Source of the DNA: Pseudomonas sp. ICMP 561
GTDB taxonomy: Bacteria; Pseudomonadota; Gammaproteobacteria; Pseudomonadales; Pseudomonadaceae
DNA: 64,000 nt
Direction: 5' to 3'
NCBI RefSeq assembly: GCF_002699985.1
Contig: NZ_LKBT01000003.1
Coordinates: 1-64,000 of the forward strand
Position numbers and translations under genes: made by a program. This document shows positions 48,845-58,106 of this stretch, in pieces. Position 1 is the stretch's first letter, and each line of letters begins with the position of its first letter. The notes beneath the pieces are model-generated. The model ran no database searches. It had not been told where the DNA came from and was given only the letters and a program-made list of their open reading frames with translations.

Positions 48845-50647
48845 ATGACATCCTCCGAATCGTCCAGCCAGTCAAGCCTGAAAATATACTTGCGCTTGTT
48901 GTCCTATGTGCGTCCGTACATAGGGATATTCCTGCTCAGTATCATCGGCTTTGTCATGTTTGCCTCGACCCAGCCTATGCTGGCCGGCATCCTCAAGTAC
49001 TTCGTTGATGGTCTCAGCAATCCTGAGGCGGTGCTGTTTCCCCATGTACCGTATCTGCGCGACCTGCAATTGCTTCAGGCTGTGCCACTGATCATTGTGC
49101 TGATTGCCGCCTGGCAAGGTCTGGGCTCCTATCTGGGTAACTACTTTCTGGCGAGAGTCTCTCTGGGATTGGTTCATGACCTGCGAGTAGAGCTTTTCAA
49201 CAAACTGTTGGTGTTGCCTAACCGTTATTTCGATACCCACAACTCGGGACATCTGATTTCGCGGATCACGTTTAACGTAACGATGGTGACGGGCGCGGCC
49301 ACTGATGCGATCAAGGTGGTTATTCGCGAAGGGCTTACGGTTGTATTCCTGTTTATCTATCTGCTGTGGATGAACTGGCAACTGACGCTGGTCATGTTGG
49401 CGATCCTGCCGGTGATCGCGGTGATGGTCAGCAGCGCCAGCAAGAAATTCCGTAAGCAAAGCAAGAAAATTCAGGTAGCCATGGGCGATGTGACCCACGT
49501 GGCCTCCGAGACTATTCAAGGCTATCGCGTCGTGCGTAGCTTCGGCGGGGAACGGTACGAAGAGGCCCGGTTTGCGGGTGCCAGCGCCGACAACACCAAG
49601 AAGCAACTGCGCATGACGAAAACCGGCGCGATCTACACGCCGATGCTGCAGCTGGTCATTTATTCGGCCATGGCTGTGCTGATGTTTCTGGTGCTTTATC
49701 TGCGTGGCGATTCGACTGCCGGTGACCTGGTTGCTTACATCACGGCAGCTGGCTTGCTGCCCAAGCCTATTCGCCAGTTGTCCGAGGTCAGCTCAACGGT
49801 TCAGAAAGGTATCGCAGGCGCAGAAAGCATTTTCGAGCAGCTTGATGTCGAGCCGGAATTTGACACCGGGACCATTGAGCGTGATCGGGTCAGCGGGCGT
49901 CTGGAGGTCAGGAACCTCAGCTTCACCTACCCGGGTACAGAGCGTAGGGTGCTGGATGACATCAGTTTCTCTGTTGCGCCAGGGCAGATGGTTGCGCTTG
50001 TTGGTCGTTCGGGCAGTGGCAAGTCGACGCTTGCCAGTCTGTTGCCGCGTTTCTACCAACATAGTATTGGGCAGATCCTGCTTGATGACGTTGAAATCAG
50101 CGATTATCAGCTGCGTAACCTTCGTCGCCATATCTCTCAGGTGACGCAGAGCGTTACGCTGTTCAACGATACTGTCGCCAATAACATTGCCTATGGTGAT
50201 CTGGCGGGTGCGCCTCGTTCGGACATCGAGAAAGCGGCAGCTGATGCCTACGCCAAGGAATTCATCGATCAGTTACCGCAAGGTCTGGATACTCAGGTCG
50301 GGGAAAATGGCGTTCTGCTTTCTGGTGGTCAGCGTCAGCGTCTGGCAATTGCCCGGGCGCTGCTCAAAAATGCTCCTGTTCTGATCCTCGATGAGGCTAC
50401 CTCGGCACTGGACACCGAGTCCGAGCGGCATATCCAGGCTGCGCTGGATCACGCCATGCAAGGGCGCACGACCCTCGTGATTGCGCACCGGTTGTCGACC
50501 ATTGAAAAAGCTGATCAGATTCTGGTGATGGACGGTGGGCGCATCGTCGAGCGTGGCACGCACGCGCAGTTGCTGGCGCAAAATGGCTACTACTCGCGTC
50601 TGCATGCGCTGGGGCTCGACGAGCCTGCGCCGGTTGGCGCGATCTGA
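48845..50647 (+). CDS. msbA: Lipid A-core flippase MsbA (ABC transporter)
   Basis: 600 aa half-transporter; the homodimer uses ATP to flip lipid A-core across the inner membrane. N-terminal six-helix membrane domain (about 15-330), C-terminal nucleotide-binding domain with Walker A GRSGSGKST (387-395), signature LSGGQ (492-496), Walker B LILDEAT (Asp516, Glu517) and the switch His in IAHRLST. A -10 candidate TACAAT at 48809-48814 with a CCGCC discriminator lies ahead of the gene. Single-gene unit followed by a REPIN. Confidence 0.96.
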   Translation: MTSSESSSQSSLKIYLRLLSYVRPYIGIFLLSIIGFVMFASTQPMLAGILKYFVDGLSNPEAVLFPHVPYLRDLQLLQAVPLIIVLIAAWQGLGSYLGNYFLARVSLGLVHDLRVELFNKLLVLPNRYFDTHNSGHLISRITFNVTMVTGAATDAIKVVIREGLTVVFLFIYLLWMNWQLTLVMLAILPVIAVMVSSASKKFRKQSKKIQVAMGDVTHVASETIQGYRVVRSFGGERYEEARFAGASADNTKKQLRMTKTGAIYTPMLQLVIYSAMAVLMFLVLYLRGDSTAGDLVAYITAAGLLPKPIRQLSEVSSTVQKGIAGAESIFEQLDVEPEFDTGTIERDRVSGRLEVRNLSFTYPGTERRVLDDISFSVAPGQMVALVGRSGSGKSTLASLLPRFYQHSIGQILLDDVEISDYQLRNLRRHISQVTQSVTLFNDTVANNIAYGDLAGAPRSDIEKAAADAYAKEFIDQLPQGLDTQVGENGVLLSGGQRQRLAIARALLKNAPVLILDEATSALDTESERHIQAALDHAMQGRTTLVIAHRLSTIEKADQILVMDGGRIVERGTHAQLLAQNGYYSRLHALGLDEPAPVGAI

Positions 50648-50673
50648 CCAGACAGGATGGTGTGGTGGCGAAT

Positions 50674-50762
50674 TGCGGGAGCGAATTCATTCGCGAAGAG
50701 GTCGGTGCCTCAGAGGTATTGGCACTGATCCACCGCTTTCGTGAATGAATTCGTTCCCACAC
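50674..50762. repeat. REPIN between msbA and hldE
   Basis: Left arm GCGGGAGCGAATTCATTCGCG, right arm CGTGAATGAATTCGTTCCCACA, about 90 bp, same family as 16454-16545. Confidence 0.88.
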
Positions 50763-50871
50763 AGCCTGGACAGATCGCCGCGTTCGCAATTCTCAATGTT
50801 GCGCAATCCCAAGCCTTCGCAAACCCTGTGCTAAGATTCCGCCCCTGTTCATTCTAGTTACGGGTTGTTCG

Positions 50872-52293
50872 ATGAAGTTGTCCATGCCGCGTTTCGATCA
50901 AGCACCAGTCTTGGTAGTGGGCGATGTCATGCTCGACCGCTATTGGCATGGCGGTACCTCAAGGATTTCGCCAGAGGCGCCCGTGCCTGTGGTCAAGGTT
51001 GAGCAAATCGAGGACCGCCCAGGCGGGGCCGCGAACGTCGCGTTGAACATTGCCGCGCTGGGAGCTCCAGCTTCGCTGGTCGGTGTTACCGGTGAAGACG
51101 AAGCTGCTGAAAGCCTTTCCAACAGCTTGAAGGCTGCGGGTGTTCTCGCACGCTTCCAGCGCATTTCCCATCAGCCGACCATCGTCAAGCTGCGGGTCAT
51201 GAGTCGTCATCAGCAACTGCTGCGGATCGATTTCGAAGAGCCGTTTGCCACCGATGCCGAAGCGTTGAGTGCTGAAGTAGAAGGCTTGCTCGACGGCATC
51301 AAAGTGCTGGTCCTGTCCGATTACGGTAAAGGCGCGCTGAAGAATCATCAGGCGCTGATCAAAGTGGCCCGTGACCGTAATATTCCGGTGTTGGCTGATC
51401 CCAAGGGCAAGGACTTCGCGATTTATCGTGGCGCGAGTCTGATTACGCCGAACCTCAGCGAATTTGAAGCTATTGTCGGCCATTGTCTGGATGAAGCCGA
51501 GCTGGTCGCAAAGGGCGCGCAATTGATGAGTGAGCTCGATCTGGGTGCGCTGCTGGTTACCCGTGGCGAACACGGCATGACCTTGTTGCGTCCCGATCAT
51601 CCTGCTCTGCATTTACCGGCGCGTGCCCGTGAAGTGTTTGATGTGACCGGTGCTGGCGATACTGTTATTTCAACGCTCGCGGCCGCGATTGCTGCGGGCG
51701 AAGATTTGCCCCACGCAGTGGCGCTGGCGAATCTGGCTGCTGGCATTGTGGTTGGCAAGCTGGGGACCGCGGCCATCAGCGCGCCTGAGCTGCGCCGTGC
51801 GATTCAGCGCGAGGAAGGCTCCGAGCGCGGCGTACTGGGCCTTGAGCAACTGCTGTTGGCCATCGACGACGCCCGGGCACACAACGAGAAGATCGTTTTC
51901 ACCAATGGTTGCTTCGATATCCTGCATGCCGGTCATGTGACGTATCTGGAACAAGCGCGCGCTCAAGGTGATCGCCTGATTGTGGCGGTCAACGATGACG
52001 CGTCGGTGAGTCGTCTGAAGGGGCCGGGTCGTCCGATCAACAGTGTCGACCGGCGTATGGCAGTGCTTGCCGGACTTGGCGCAGTGGATTGGGTGATCAG
52101 CTTTTCTGAAGGTACTCCGGAAAACCTGCTCGCCCACGTCAAGCCTGATGTGCTGGTCAAAGGCGGCGATTACGGCATCGATCAGGTCGTCGGCGCTGAC
52201 ATCGTCCAGGCTTATGGCGGTGAAGTTCGGGTTCTGGGGCTGGTTGAGAACAGCTCGACCACTGCGATTGTCGAGAAAATCCGCGGGCAGTAA
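50872..52293 (+). CDS. hldE: Bifunctional heptose-7-phosphate kinase / heptose-1-phosphate adenylyltransferase
   Basis: 473 aa, makes ADP-D-glycero-beta-D-manno-heptose, the donor precursor for WaaC and WaaF. The N-terminal ribokinase-like domain (about 1-320) has PGGAANVALNIA and DVTGAGDT with catalytic Asp263. The C-terminal nucleotidyltransferase domain has NGCFDILHAGHVTYLEQAR (His352, His355), VNDDAS, and the VKGGDY segment. A TAAGAT -10-like box at 50832 with CCGCCCC lies ahead. Single gene flanked by REPINs on both sides. Confidence 0.97.
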   Translation: MKLSMPRFDQAPVLVVGDVMLDRYWHGGTSRISPEAPVPVVKVEQIEDRPGGAANVALNIAALGAPASLVGVTGEDEAAESLSNSLKAAGVLARFQRISHQPTIVKLRVMSRHQQLLRIDFEEPFATDAEALSAEVEGLLDGIKVLVLSDYGKGALKNHQALIKVARDRNIPVLADPKGKDFAIYRGASLITPNLSEFEAIVGHCLDEAELVAKGAQLMSELDLGALLVTRGEHGMTLLRPDHPALHLPARAREVFDVTGAGDTVISTLAAAIAAGEDLPHAVALANLAAGIVVGKLGTAAISAPELRRAIQREEGSERGVLGLEQLLLAIDDARAHNEKIVFTNGCFDILHAGHVTYLEQARAQGDRLIVAVNDDASVSRLKGPGRPINSVDRRMAVLAGLGAVDWVISFSEGTPENLLAHVKPDVLVKGGDYGIDQVVGADIVQAYGGEVRVLGLVENSSTTAIVEKIRGQ

Positions 52294-52354
52294 TCGGTTT
52301 GAAACTGTAAGTACGGCCTTTGGAATATTCTGGTTATACCTGCAGGCTTGATCT

Positions 52355-52445
52355 TGTAGGACCGGCTTTAGCCGGGAGAGCTGTGATTCTGTCCAGGCAA
52401 ATGCTGCGCATGTATCGACGTCCTCCCGGCTAAAGCCGGTCCTAC
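52355..52445. repeat. REPIN of the GTAGGACCGGCTTTAGCCGG type
   Basis: Arms TGTAGGACCGGCTTTAGCCG and CCGGCTAAAGCCGGTCCTAC in inverted order, in the convergent gap after hldE. It shares its palindrome with the array beside the RAYT at 611-1068. Confidence 0.88.
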
Positions 52446-52474
52446 GGGGCATTCTCATGCCTAATAGGACCGCT

Positions 52475-53431
52475 TCAGCTTTTAAACGTCACCAGCTTCA
52501 ACAACTGCCGTGCCTTGCCCGTCAGGCGTTTGAGTCCGGTCTTCTTCGGAGGCGGCGTCATCCCTTGCTGGCGTAGCCAGTCCTTCCAGCGAATCCGCTC
52601 TTCACGTACTACCCAGCCTTCCTGCGCAGCAAAACTTTCAGCTAGATAAAGACCGCGGGTTCCGGCCGGTGTCAGCTTGTCGCGCTTCAACGTGTAAAGC
52701 TCTGGCAGCGGCACGCCATTTTCCAGTGGCATCAGGTACAGATCAGGCTTGCTGCGATTGAGGCGAGCGACCAGTTGGTCTTTTTCCAGGCACTCGTCCA
52801 CATGGAAAAGGCTCAGGGGCCGCGCTTCCTTGGGGACTTCCAGACGCATGTCATAAATGAGCTGCAGCGATGCGGTGGGCAAGTGTACGTAAGCTCTAGG
52901 CCGCTCGATCAGCGTCATGCTCCCGCAACGTACAGGCCGTGCGGCACCGGATAGCGGGCTGAGACGAAACGGCATGGCTTCGCGGTAATGCAGCGCCGCG
53001 GCGTAGGGTGCGGGTAGCCAGATATCGTTGAAGCGCCCGCTCAGCCAGCCTTGGGGCGTTTCAATCAGGCACTCTTCGGCCACTTCCTGAATGGCGGTGT
53101 GCAGCGGCAGATTCAGCTCATGAGCCGGGACGTAACCCGAGATCAGCTTCAACACCACATCGCCACGATCCTGGCGGCGCTGGCGAACCAGCACCCAGTA
53201 ATCGCGGTTTTGCCAGTTCAATGTCAGGCGCACCGAAACACCGAGATTGGCCAGCTCCGTGGAGAACCGCTCAGTGTCGACGACTTCTATTTTGCGGCGT
53301 CGCTGCAAGGTCTGGGTGAAATTGAGCGGCATCCCGATGCTTTGGTAACTCAGGCCTTCTGGGGTGGCTTCGACAAATAACGGCAGGGTTTTGAAGTTGC
53401 TTGGATTCTTCCGAATCAAAGTTCGCGGCAT
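52475..53431 (-). CDS. Conserved hypothetical protein with Nudix-like box (PA4993-like)
   Basis: 318 aa, no signal peptide or membrane helix. Around residues 98-125 it reads GYVPAHELNLPLHTAIQEVAEECLI, close to a Nudix box (G-x5-E-x7-R-E-U-x-E-E-x-G-U) but with two extra residues, Gln for Arg and Leu for Gly. The C-terminus is basic (PKKTGLKRLTGKARQLLK). By order it corresponds to PAO1 PA4993. It may be a Nudix-fold protein with altered or no hydrolase activity. First gene (by direction, last) of a minus-strand group with the aldo/keto reductase and FAD enzyme. Confidence 0.65.
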   Translation of the reverse strand: MPRTLIRKNPSNFKTLPLFVEATPEGLSYQSIGMPLNFTQTLQRRRKIEVVDTERFSTELANLGVSVRLTLNWQNRDYWVLVRQRRQDRGDVVLKLISGYVPAHELNLPLHTAIQEVAEECLIETPQGWLSGRFNDIWLPAPYAAALHYREAMPFRLSPLSGAARPVRCGSMTLIERPRAYVHLPTASLQLIYDMRLEVPKEARPLSLFHVDECLEKDQLVARLNRSKPDLYLMPLENGVPLPELYTLKRDKLTPAGTRGLYLAESFAAQEGWVVREERIRWKDWLRQQGMTPPPKKTGLKRLTGKARQLLKLVTFKS

Positions 53432-53467
53432 ATCGGCTCCTTCTTGCGTTGGGGTCGGCCGCCTACA

Positions 53468-54283
53468 TCAGGCTGGACGGCGAATCACGGCAGCGGCTGT
53501 CGCTACGTTATGGACCAGATGCATCGGGTTTATTGTCCCGACAATAGCACTGGCAACACCCGGATGGGCAAACAGCAATTCGAAACTGGCTTGCACGGCA
53601 TCAACGCCAGGTCTCAGGCAGACATGACCACTCGCGAGCGCTTTTTTGACCAGAATGGCCTTGCCGTGGGCAGCAGCGTAGTCGAGCACTGGCTTTTCGC
53701 CCTGCTCGGAGAGGTTGTAAGTGACCATCGCGCAGTCGCCGTCGCGCAATGCCAGCAGGCCCCCTTCGACGGTTTTGCCGGAAAAGCCGAAGCCGCGAAT
53801 CTTGCCTTCGCGCTTGAGGTCAGCCAGGGTTTGGTAGACCTCCGTGTCGTTAAGAATCGCCAGGTCGTTGCCGTCGGAATGCACGAGTACCAGATCGATA
53901 AAATCGGTTTCCAGACGTTTCAGGCTGCGCTCTATTGAGGTCCGAGTGTGCCCGGCGCTGAAGTCGTGGCTCGATTCACCGCTTTCGAACTCCTCACCGA
54001 CCTTGCTGACAATTACCCAGTCCTGCCGCTGACCGCGCAACAACGGGCCGAGGCGTTCTTCACTGGTGCCGTAGGCGGGGGCGGTGTCGATCAGGTTGAT
54101 GCCCATGTCCCGGGCCATCTTGAGCAGCATTTGCGCTTGTTGATCGTCAGGGATGGTGAAACCATTGGGGTATTTGACGCCTTGATCACGGCCCAGTTTG
54201 ACCGTGCCAAGACCCAGCGGCGATACGCTGATACCGGTGCTGCCCAGCGGGCGATGCAGTTCGTGAAGGGTCTTTACGCTCAT
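53468..54283 (-). CDS. Aldo/keto reductase
   Basis: 271 aa TIM-barrel NADPH-dependent oxidoreductase. The DTAPAYGTSEERLG segment holds the catalytic Asp and Tyr, VSKVG the Lys, and DLVLVHSDG the active-site His. The C-terminal ALASGHV and the IVGT segments fit the NADP-binding part. Its start overlaps the upstream FAD enzyme stop by four bases, so they are cotranscribed. Corresponds to PAO1 PA4992. Substrate unknown. Confidence 0.88.
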   Translation of the reverse strand: MSVKTLHELHRPLGSTGISVSPLGLGTVKLGRDQGVKYPNGFTIPDDQQAQMLLKMARDMGINLIDTAPAYGTSEERLGPLLRGQRQDWVIVSKVGEEFESGESSHDFSAGHTRTSIERSLKRLETDFIDLVLVHSDGNDLAILNDTEVYQTLADLKREGKIRGFGFSGKTVEGGLLALRDGDCAMVTYNLSEQGEKPVLDYAAAHGKAILVKKALASGHVCLRPGVDAVQASFELLFAHPGVASAIVGTINPMHLVHNVATAAAVIRRPA

Positions 54284-55455
54284 GGCAGCAGTTGATCCCA
54301 GACAGGTATGGCCAACGGTGGTTTGGGCAGATCGCTTAGCGATGGCTGCGGCGTCGGGTGGATTTCGTCGAGGGACAGTGCTGCCATCACTCGATCAGAA
54401 AAGTCCGGGGCCAGAGCCAGCTTTGTCGGCCAGCCCACCATCAGGCGATTCTGCACACTGAGGAATGCGTTATCAGGACGGACCAGTCCGGATTGTGCCG
54501 GTTCTGCTCGATCAACCCGCAACGTCGCCCACTCGACTTCACTGAGATCAATCCAGGGCAGCAAAGTGCCCAGTTCTTTTTTCACCGCAGCGATTTGCTG
54601 TGCAGGATCACGGGCCACGCCATCGGCCTCGGCCACATCACCCCCCACGTACCATACCCATTGACCGTTGGCGGCTGGATGAGTCGTCACAGTCAACCGC
54701 GGCTTGGGTCCGCCGCCCAGACAGTGAGCGTAAAGGGGCTTCAGGCTCGCGCCCTTGGCGAACACCATGTGCAAGGGGCGACGTTGCATGGCGGGTTGCG
54801 CCACGCCAAGCTTTTTCAGCAGGTCAGCGTTGCCTGCACCGGCGCATAGCACTACGCGCTGAGCGAAAATATCCCGCCCGTCGACGCGCATGCCCACCAG
54901 CTCCTGACCTTCAAACAACGGTTCCAGCGCCTGACCGGCCAGCAGGCTACCGTCGGCCAGTTCAGCCAGTCGCTCTATCAGGCTTGGCACATCAATGACC
55001 AGTTCAGCCAGACGATAAACCTTGCCCTTGAATTTCGGGTTTTGCAGGGCGGGCGGAAGATCCGTGCCTTTGACTTGATCGACACGGCCGCGCACGGCCT
55101 TGCTGGCAAAGAAGCTGGTGAGGTTGCCCGCCAGGGTGCCGGGCGACCAGAGGTAATGGGCCTGGGAGAGTACACGTACGCCGCTGAGGTCCAGCTCGCC
55201 GGTACCGGCCAACGCTTCACGCCAGCGGCGCGGCATGTCAGCGATTGCTTCCGATGCACCTGACAGCGCGCCATGCAGGGCGTATTTGGCACCGCCGTGG
55301 ATGATCCCCTGGGATTTGAGGCTTTGCCCCCCGCCGAGGCTGGCATTTTCGATCAGGACAGTCGAGTACCCCTGGCCGCGCAGTCGGGCATTGAGCCAGA
55401 GGCCAGCAACGCCGGCACCGACGATCAGGACGTCAGTGGAAATTACGGAAGGCAT
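54280..55455 (-). CDS. FAD-dependent oxidoreductase (DAO family)
   Basis: 391 aa. N-terminal dinucleotide-binding motif VLIVGAGVAGLWLNARL, then the SLGGGQSLKSQGIIHGGAKY flavin-binding stretch typical of glycine/D-amino-acid oxidase-like proteins, and a late VVLCAGAGNADLL. Corresponds to PAO1 PA4991. ATG 55455 with AGAGG upstream is preferred over a GTG six bases earlier. Substrate unknown; the coupled aldo/keto reductase suggests a shared small-molecule pathway. Confidence 0.85.
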   Translation of the reverse strand: MPSVISTDVLIVGAGVAGLWLNARLRGQGYSTVLIENASLGGGQSLKSQGIIHGGAKYALHGALSGASEAIADMPRRWREALAGTGELDLSGVRVLSQAHYLWSPGTLAGNLTSFFASKAVRGRVDQVKGTDLPPALQNPKFKGKVYRLAELVIDVPSLIERLAELADGSLLAGQALEPLFEGQELVGMRVDGRDIFAQRVVLCAGAGNADLLKKLGVAQPAMQRRPLHMVFAKGASLKPLYAHCLGGGPKPRLTVTTHPAANGQWVWYVGGDVAEADGVARDPAQQIAAVKKELGTLLPWIDLSEVEWATLRVDRAEPAQSGLVRPDNAFLSVQNRLMVGWPTKLALAPDFSDRVMAALSLDEIHPTPQPSLSDLPKPPLAIPVWDQLLP

Positions 55456-55504
55456 GAACACCTCTGTGGCCGAAAGAATGCGGCCATTATAGAGGAACGC
55501 GTTT

Positions 55505-55837
55505 TCAATGCCCGGCGGTTTTCGAAAACAACTGAATCACGACGACGCCCAGAACGATCATGCCCATGCCAAGCATGGCGGGAATGTCGAGTTTCTGCCC
55601 GTAGATGAAGTACGCAGCGACACTGACCATGACAATCCCCATGCCCGCCCAGACGGCATAGGCTACTCCCACCGGAATCGTGCGGACCACCAGAATCAGC
55701 ATCCAGAAGGCGATGGCGTAGCCGCAGATCACCAGCAGTAACGGGATTGGCGTGCTCAAGCCTTTGACGGCTTTCATGGAAATGGTGCCGATGACTTCAG
55801 CGCATATGGCGATGGCCAGCAGGTAGTAGGCAGGCAT
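55505..55837 (-). CDS. Small multidrug resistance (SMR/EmrE-type) transporter
   Basis: 110 aa, four membrane helices. Glu14 in ICAEVIGT is the proton/drug-coupling residue of the family; the PVGVAYAVWAGMG and YGQKLD segments are characteristic. Exports cationic compounds or guanidinium-type substrates by proton antiport as a dimer. It is divergent from the LysR gene, which may control it. Confidence 0.93.
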   Translation of the reverse strand: MPAYYLLAIAICAEVIGTISMKAVKGLSTPIPLLLVICGYAIAFWMLILVVRTIPVGVAYAVWAGMGIVMVSVAAYFIYGQKLDIPAMLGMGMIVLGVVVIQLFSKTAGH

Positions 55838-55932
55838 AACGGTAACTCCTCTTCATATGTCGGACATTCTTCGCCACCGGTGAGATGGGGTAAAGTCATT
55901 ACCTATCGGTATTAGAGATAGGTCGCCAAACC

Positions 55933-56817
55933 ATGCAGTGGAATCTTGAGCAAATGCGCCTGTTCGTCAGTGTGGCTGAGCAGCGTTCGTTTTCTGCGGT
56001 CGCGCGGGATATGCGCAGAGCTCAGTCGGCCGTCAGCAGTGCAATCGCCATGCTGGAGTCTGACTTGGGTGTGAGCCTGTTCGAGCGCAGCAGTGGTCGT
56101 CAGCCCCGTTTGACCGAGGCGGGTGCCGCATTACTTGAAGAGGCCCGTGAGTTGCTGCGCCAATGCGAGCGTATCGACGGACGCGCGCTGGCGCTGATGC
56201 GCGGGCAGGAGGCGCAATTACGCGTTGCCCATGATGAGGCCATGCCTTATCAGCCTGTGCTCGACAGTCTGGAGGCGCTGTCTGAGCGCTTTCCGACCCT
56301 TGAAGTTCAGCTGGCCAGCGGCGCTCAGGGCGACGTCGCACGCAAATTGCTGGAGCGGCGGGCTGATCTGGGGTTGCTGTTTCATCACGAGCAGATGCCC
56401 ACCGAGTTGGAGCGCAGAGGGCTGGGCGGGGTGGAAATGGTTACCGTGTGCGCGGTGGATCATCCACTGGCTCGGGAGGGGCGCGTCACCCGGCAACAAC
56501 TGGCGCGGCATCGGCAATTATTGATTGCTCCGCAACAAAGCGGTTATCCCGGTGGTGAGCAGTTGAGCCCGCAGGTCTGGCGGGCCGACAGTTTTTATGT
56601 GATGGCCGAGCTGTTGATGCGCGGCCTGGGTTGGGCCTGGCTACCCCGACATGTGGTGCAGTATCCAACCTATCAACATCAGATGATCGAACTGCTCAGT
56701 GAGTGGACGCCGCCACCCTTGGTGGTGGAAATGGTCTGGCGACGTGACGAGCCCCTGGGCCCGGCTGCGCAGTGGCTGTCAGAAAGTTTTGCCCGGCATT
56801 TGCGGGCCATTGGCTGA
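55933..56817 (+). CDS. LysR-family transcriptional regulator
   Basis: 294 aa. N-terminal winged helix-turn-helix (about 3-60, with FSAVARDMRRAQSAVSSAI and LFERSSGRQPRLTEAG), C-terminal effector-binding domain of periplasmic-binding-protein fold. Divergent from the SMR transporter gene across a 95-bp gap that contains an imperfect repeat around CCTATCGGTATTAGAGATAGG, a plausible LysR site. Corresponds to PAO1 PA4989. Ligand unknown. Confidence 0.9.
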   Translation: MQWNLEQMRLFVSVAEQRSFSAVARDMRRAQSAVSSAIAMLESDLGVSLFERSSGRQPRLTEAGAALLEEARELLRQCERIDGRALALMRGQEAQLRVAHDEAMPYQPVLDSLEALSERFPTLEVQLASGAQGDVARKLLERRADLGLLFHHEQMPTELERRGLGGVEMVTVCAVDHPLAREGRVTRQQLARHRQLLIAPQQSGYPGGEQLSPQVWRADSFYVMAELLMRGLGWAWLPRHVVQYPTYQHQMIELLSEWTPPPLVVEMVWRRDEPLGPAAQWLSESFARHLRAIG

Positions 56818-56831
56818 TAAACTCCGCGCCC

Positions 56832-58106
56832 ATGAATAGAACCTTATATACCTTGCTGTTTCATATCGGCCTGCCATTGGTGGCCGTTCGACTGTGGCTG
56901 CGAGCACGCAAGGCACCGGCCTATCGCCAGCGAATCGGTGAGCGTTTCGCTCTGGGCTTGCCAGCCATGCAGCCGGGCGGCATCTGGGTGCATGCGGTGT
57001 CGGTGGGCGAAAGCATTGCTGCTGCGCCGATGATTCGTGCGCTGCTCGCCGCTTATCCACAGCTGCCGATCACGATCACCTGCATGACGCCCACCGGTTC
57101 GGAGCGGATCAAGGCCATGTTTGCCAACGAGCCGCGCATTCAGCATTGCTACCTGCCTTATGACTTGCCATGGGCAGCGGGTCGCTTTCTTGATCATGTG
57201 CGACCAGTGCTTGGCGTGATCATGGAGACCGAGCTATGGCCTAACCATATTCATCAGTGTGCCAAGCGCGGCATCCCGGTTGCTTTGGCCAATGCGCGGC
57301 TGTCCGAGCGCTCGGCGCGGGGTTATGCACGGTTTGCCAAATTGACCCGGCCGATGCTGGAAGAGATGAACTGGTTCGCGGTGCAGACCGAGACTGAAGC
57401 GCAGCGTTTTCGGGATTTGGGTGCACGTCCTGAATGCGTGGCCGTCACCGGTTCGATCAAGTTTGACCTGACGATTGATCCACAATTGCTGACCCATGCC
57501 GCGCAGTTACGCGAAGAATGGCAGGCGACTGAGCGCCCTCTCTGGATCGCGGCCAGCACCCATGCGGGTGAGGATGAAATTGTTCTGGCGGCTCATCGGC
57601 AATTGCTGAGCAGCCATCCCGATGCACTGCTGGTTTTGGTGCCGCGCCATCCGGAGCGTTTTAACAGCGTGCATGATCTTGTCGTGCAGCAAGGTTTTGC
57701 GACGGTGCGTCGTTCATCCGGTCAGCCAGTGACAGCGCAGACCTCGGTGCTGGTGGGCGACACCATGGGAGAACTTCTGTTTCTCTATGCCTTGGCCGAC
57801 ATTGCTTTTGTTGGTGGCAGTCTGGTGTCTAACGGCGGCCACAACCTGCTGGAACCTGCCGCGTTGGCCAAGCCTGTTTTGAGCGGCCCGCACCTGTTCA
57901 ATTTCCTCGAGATCGCCGCGATGTTGCGCAATGCCGAGGCGTTGATCGAATGCCGCGATGCAGCGAGTCTTTCGGCCGCTGTGCAGCAACTGTTCGACCA
58001 GCCGCAAAAGGCGCGCGATATGGCACAAGCAGGGTTGGCGGTTATGAAGGCTAATCAAGGCGCATTAAAGCGATTGCTGGATGGGCTTGGCCGCCTTCCA
58101 GGGTAG
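56832..58106 (+). CDS. waaA: Kdo transferase WaaA
   Basis: 424 aa, GT30. Adds Kdo residues to lipid IVA at the inner membrane. An N-terminal membrane-associated helix (LYTLLFHIGLPLVAVRLWLRAR) is followed by GERFG-like GERFALGLP, IWVHAVSVGE (catalytic Glu region), METELWPN and C-terminal GGSLVSNGGHNLLEPAAL. ATG 56832 is chosen because it opens the conserved N-terminus; the frame extending to 56772 lies inside the LysR gene. The stop codon TAG is the first triplet of a REP element. Confidence 0.95.
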   Translation: MNRTLYTLLFHIGLPLVAVRLWLRARKAPAYRQRIGERFALGLPAMQPGGIWVHAVSVGESIAAAPMIRALLAAYPQLPITITCMTPTGSERIKAMFANEPRIQHCYLPYDLPWAAGRFLDHVRPVLGVIMETELWPNHIHQCAKRGIPVALANARLSERSARGYARFAKLTRPMLEEMNWFAVQTETEAQRFRDLGARPECVAVTGSIKFDLTIDPQLLTHAAQLREEWQATERPLWIAASTHAGEDEIVLAAHRQLLSSHPDALLVLVPRHPERFNSVHDLVVQQGFATVRRSSGQPVTAQTSVLVGDTMGELLFLYALADIAFVGGSLVSNGGHNLLEPAALAKPVLSGPHLFNFLEIAAMLRNAEALIECRDAASLSAAVQQLFDQPQKARDMAQAGLAVMKANQGALKRLLDGLGRLPG

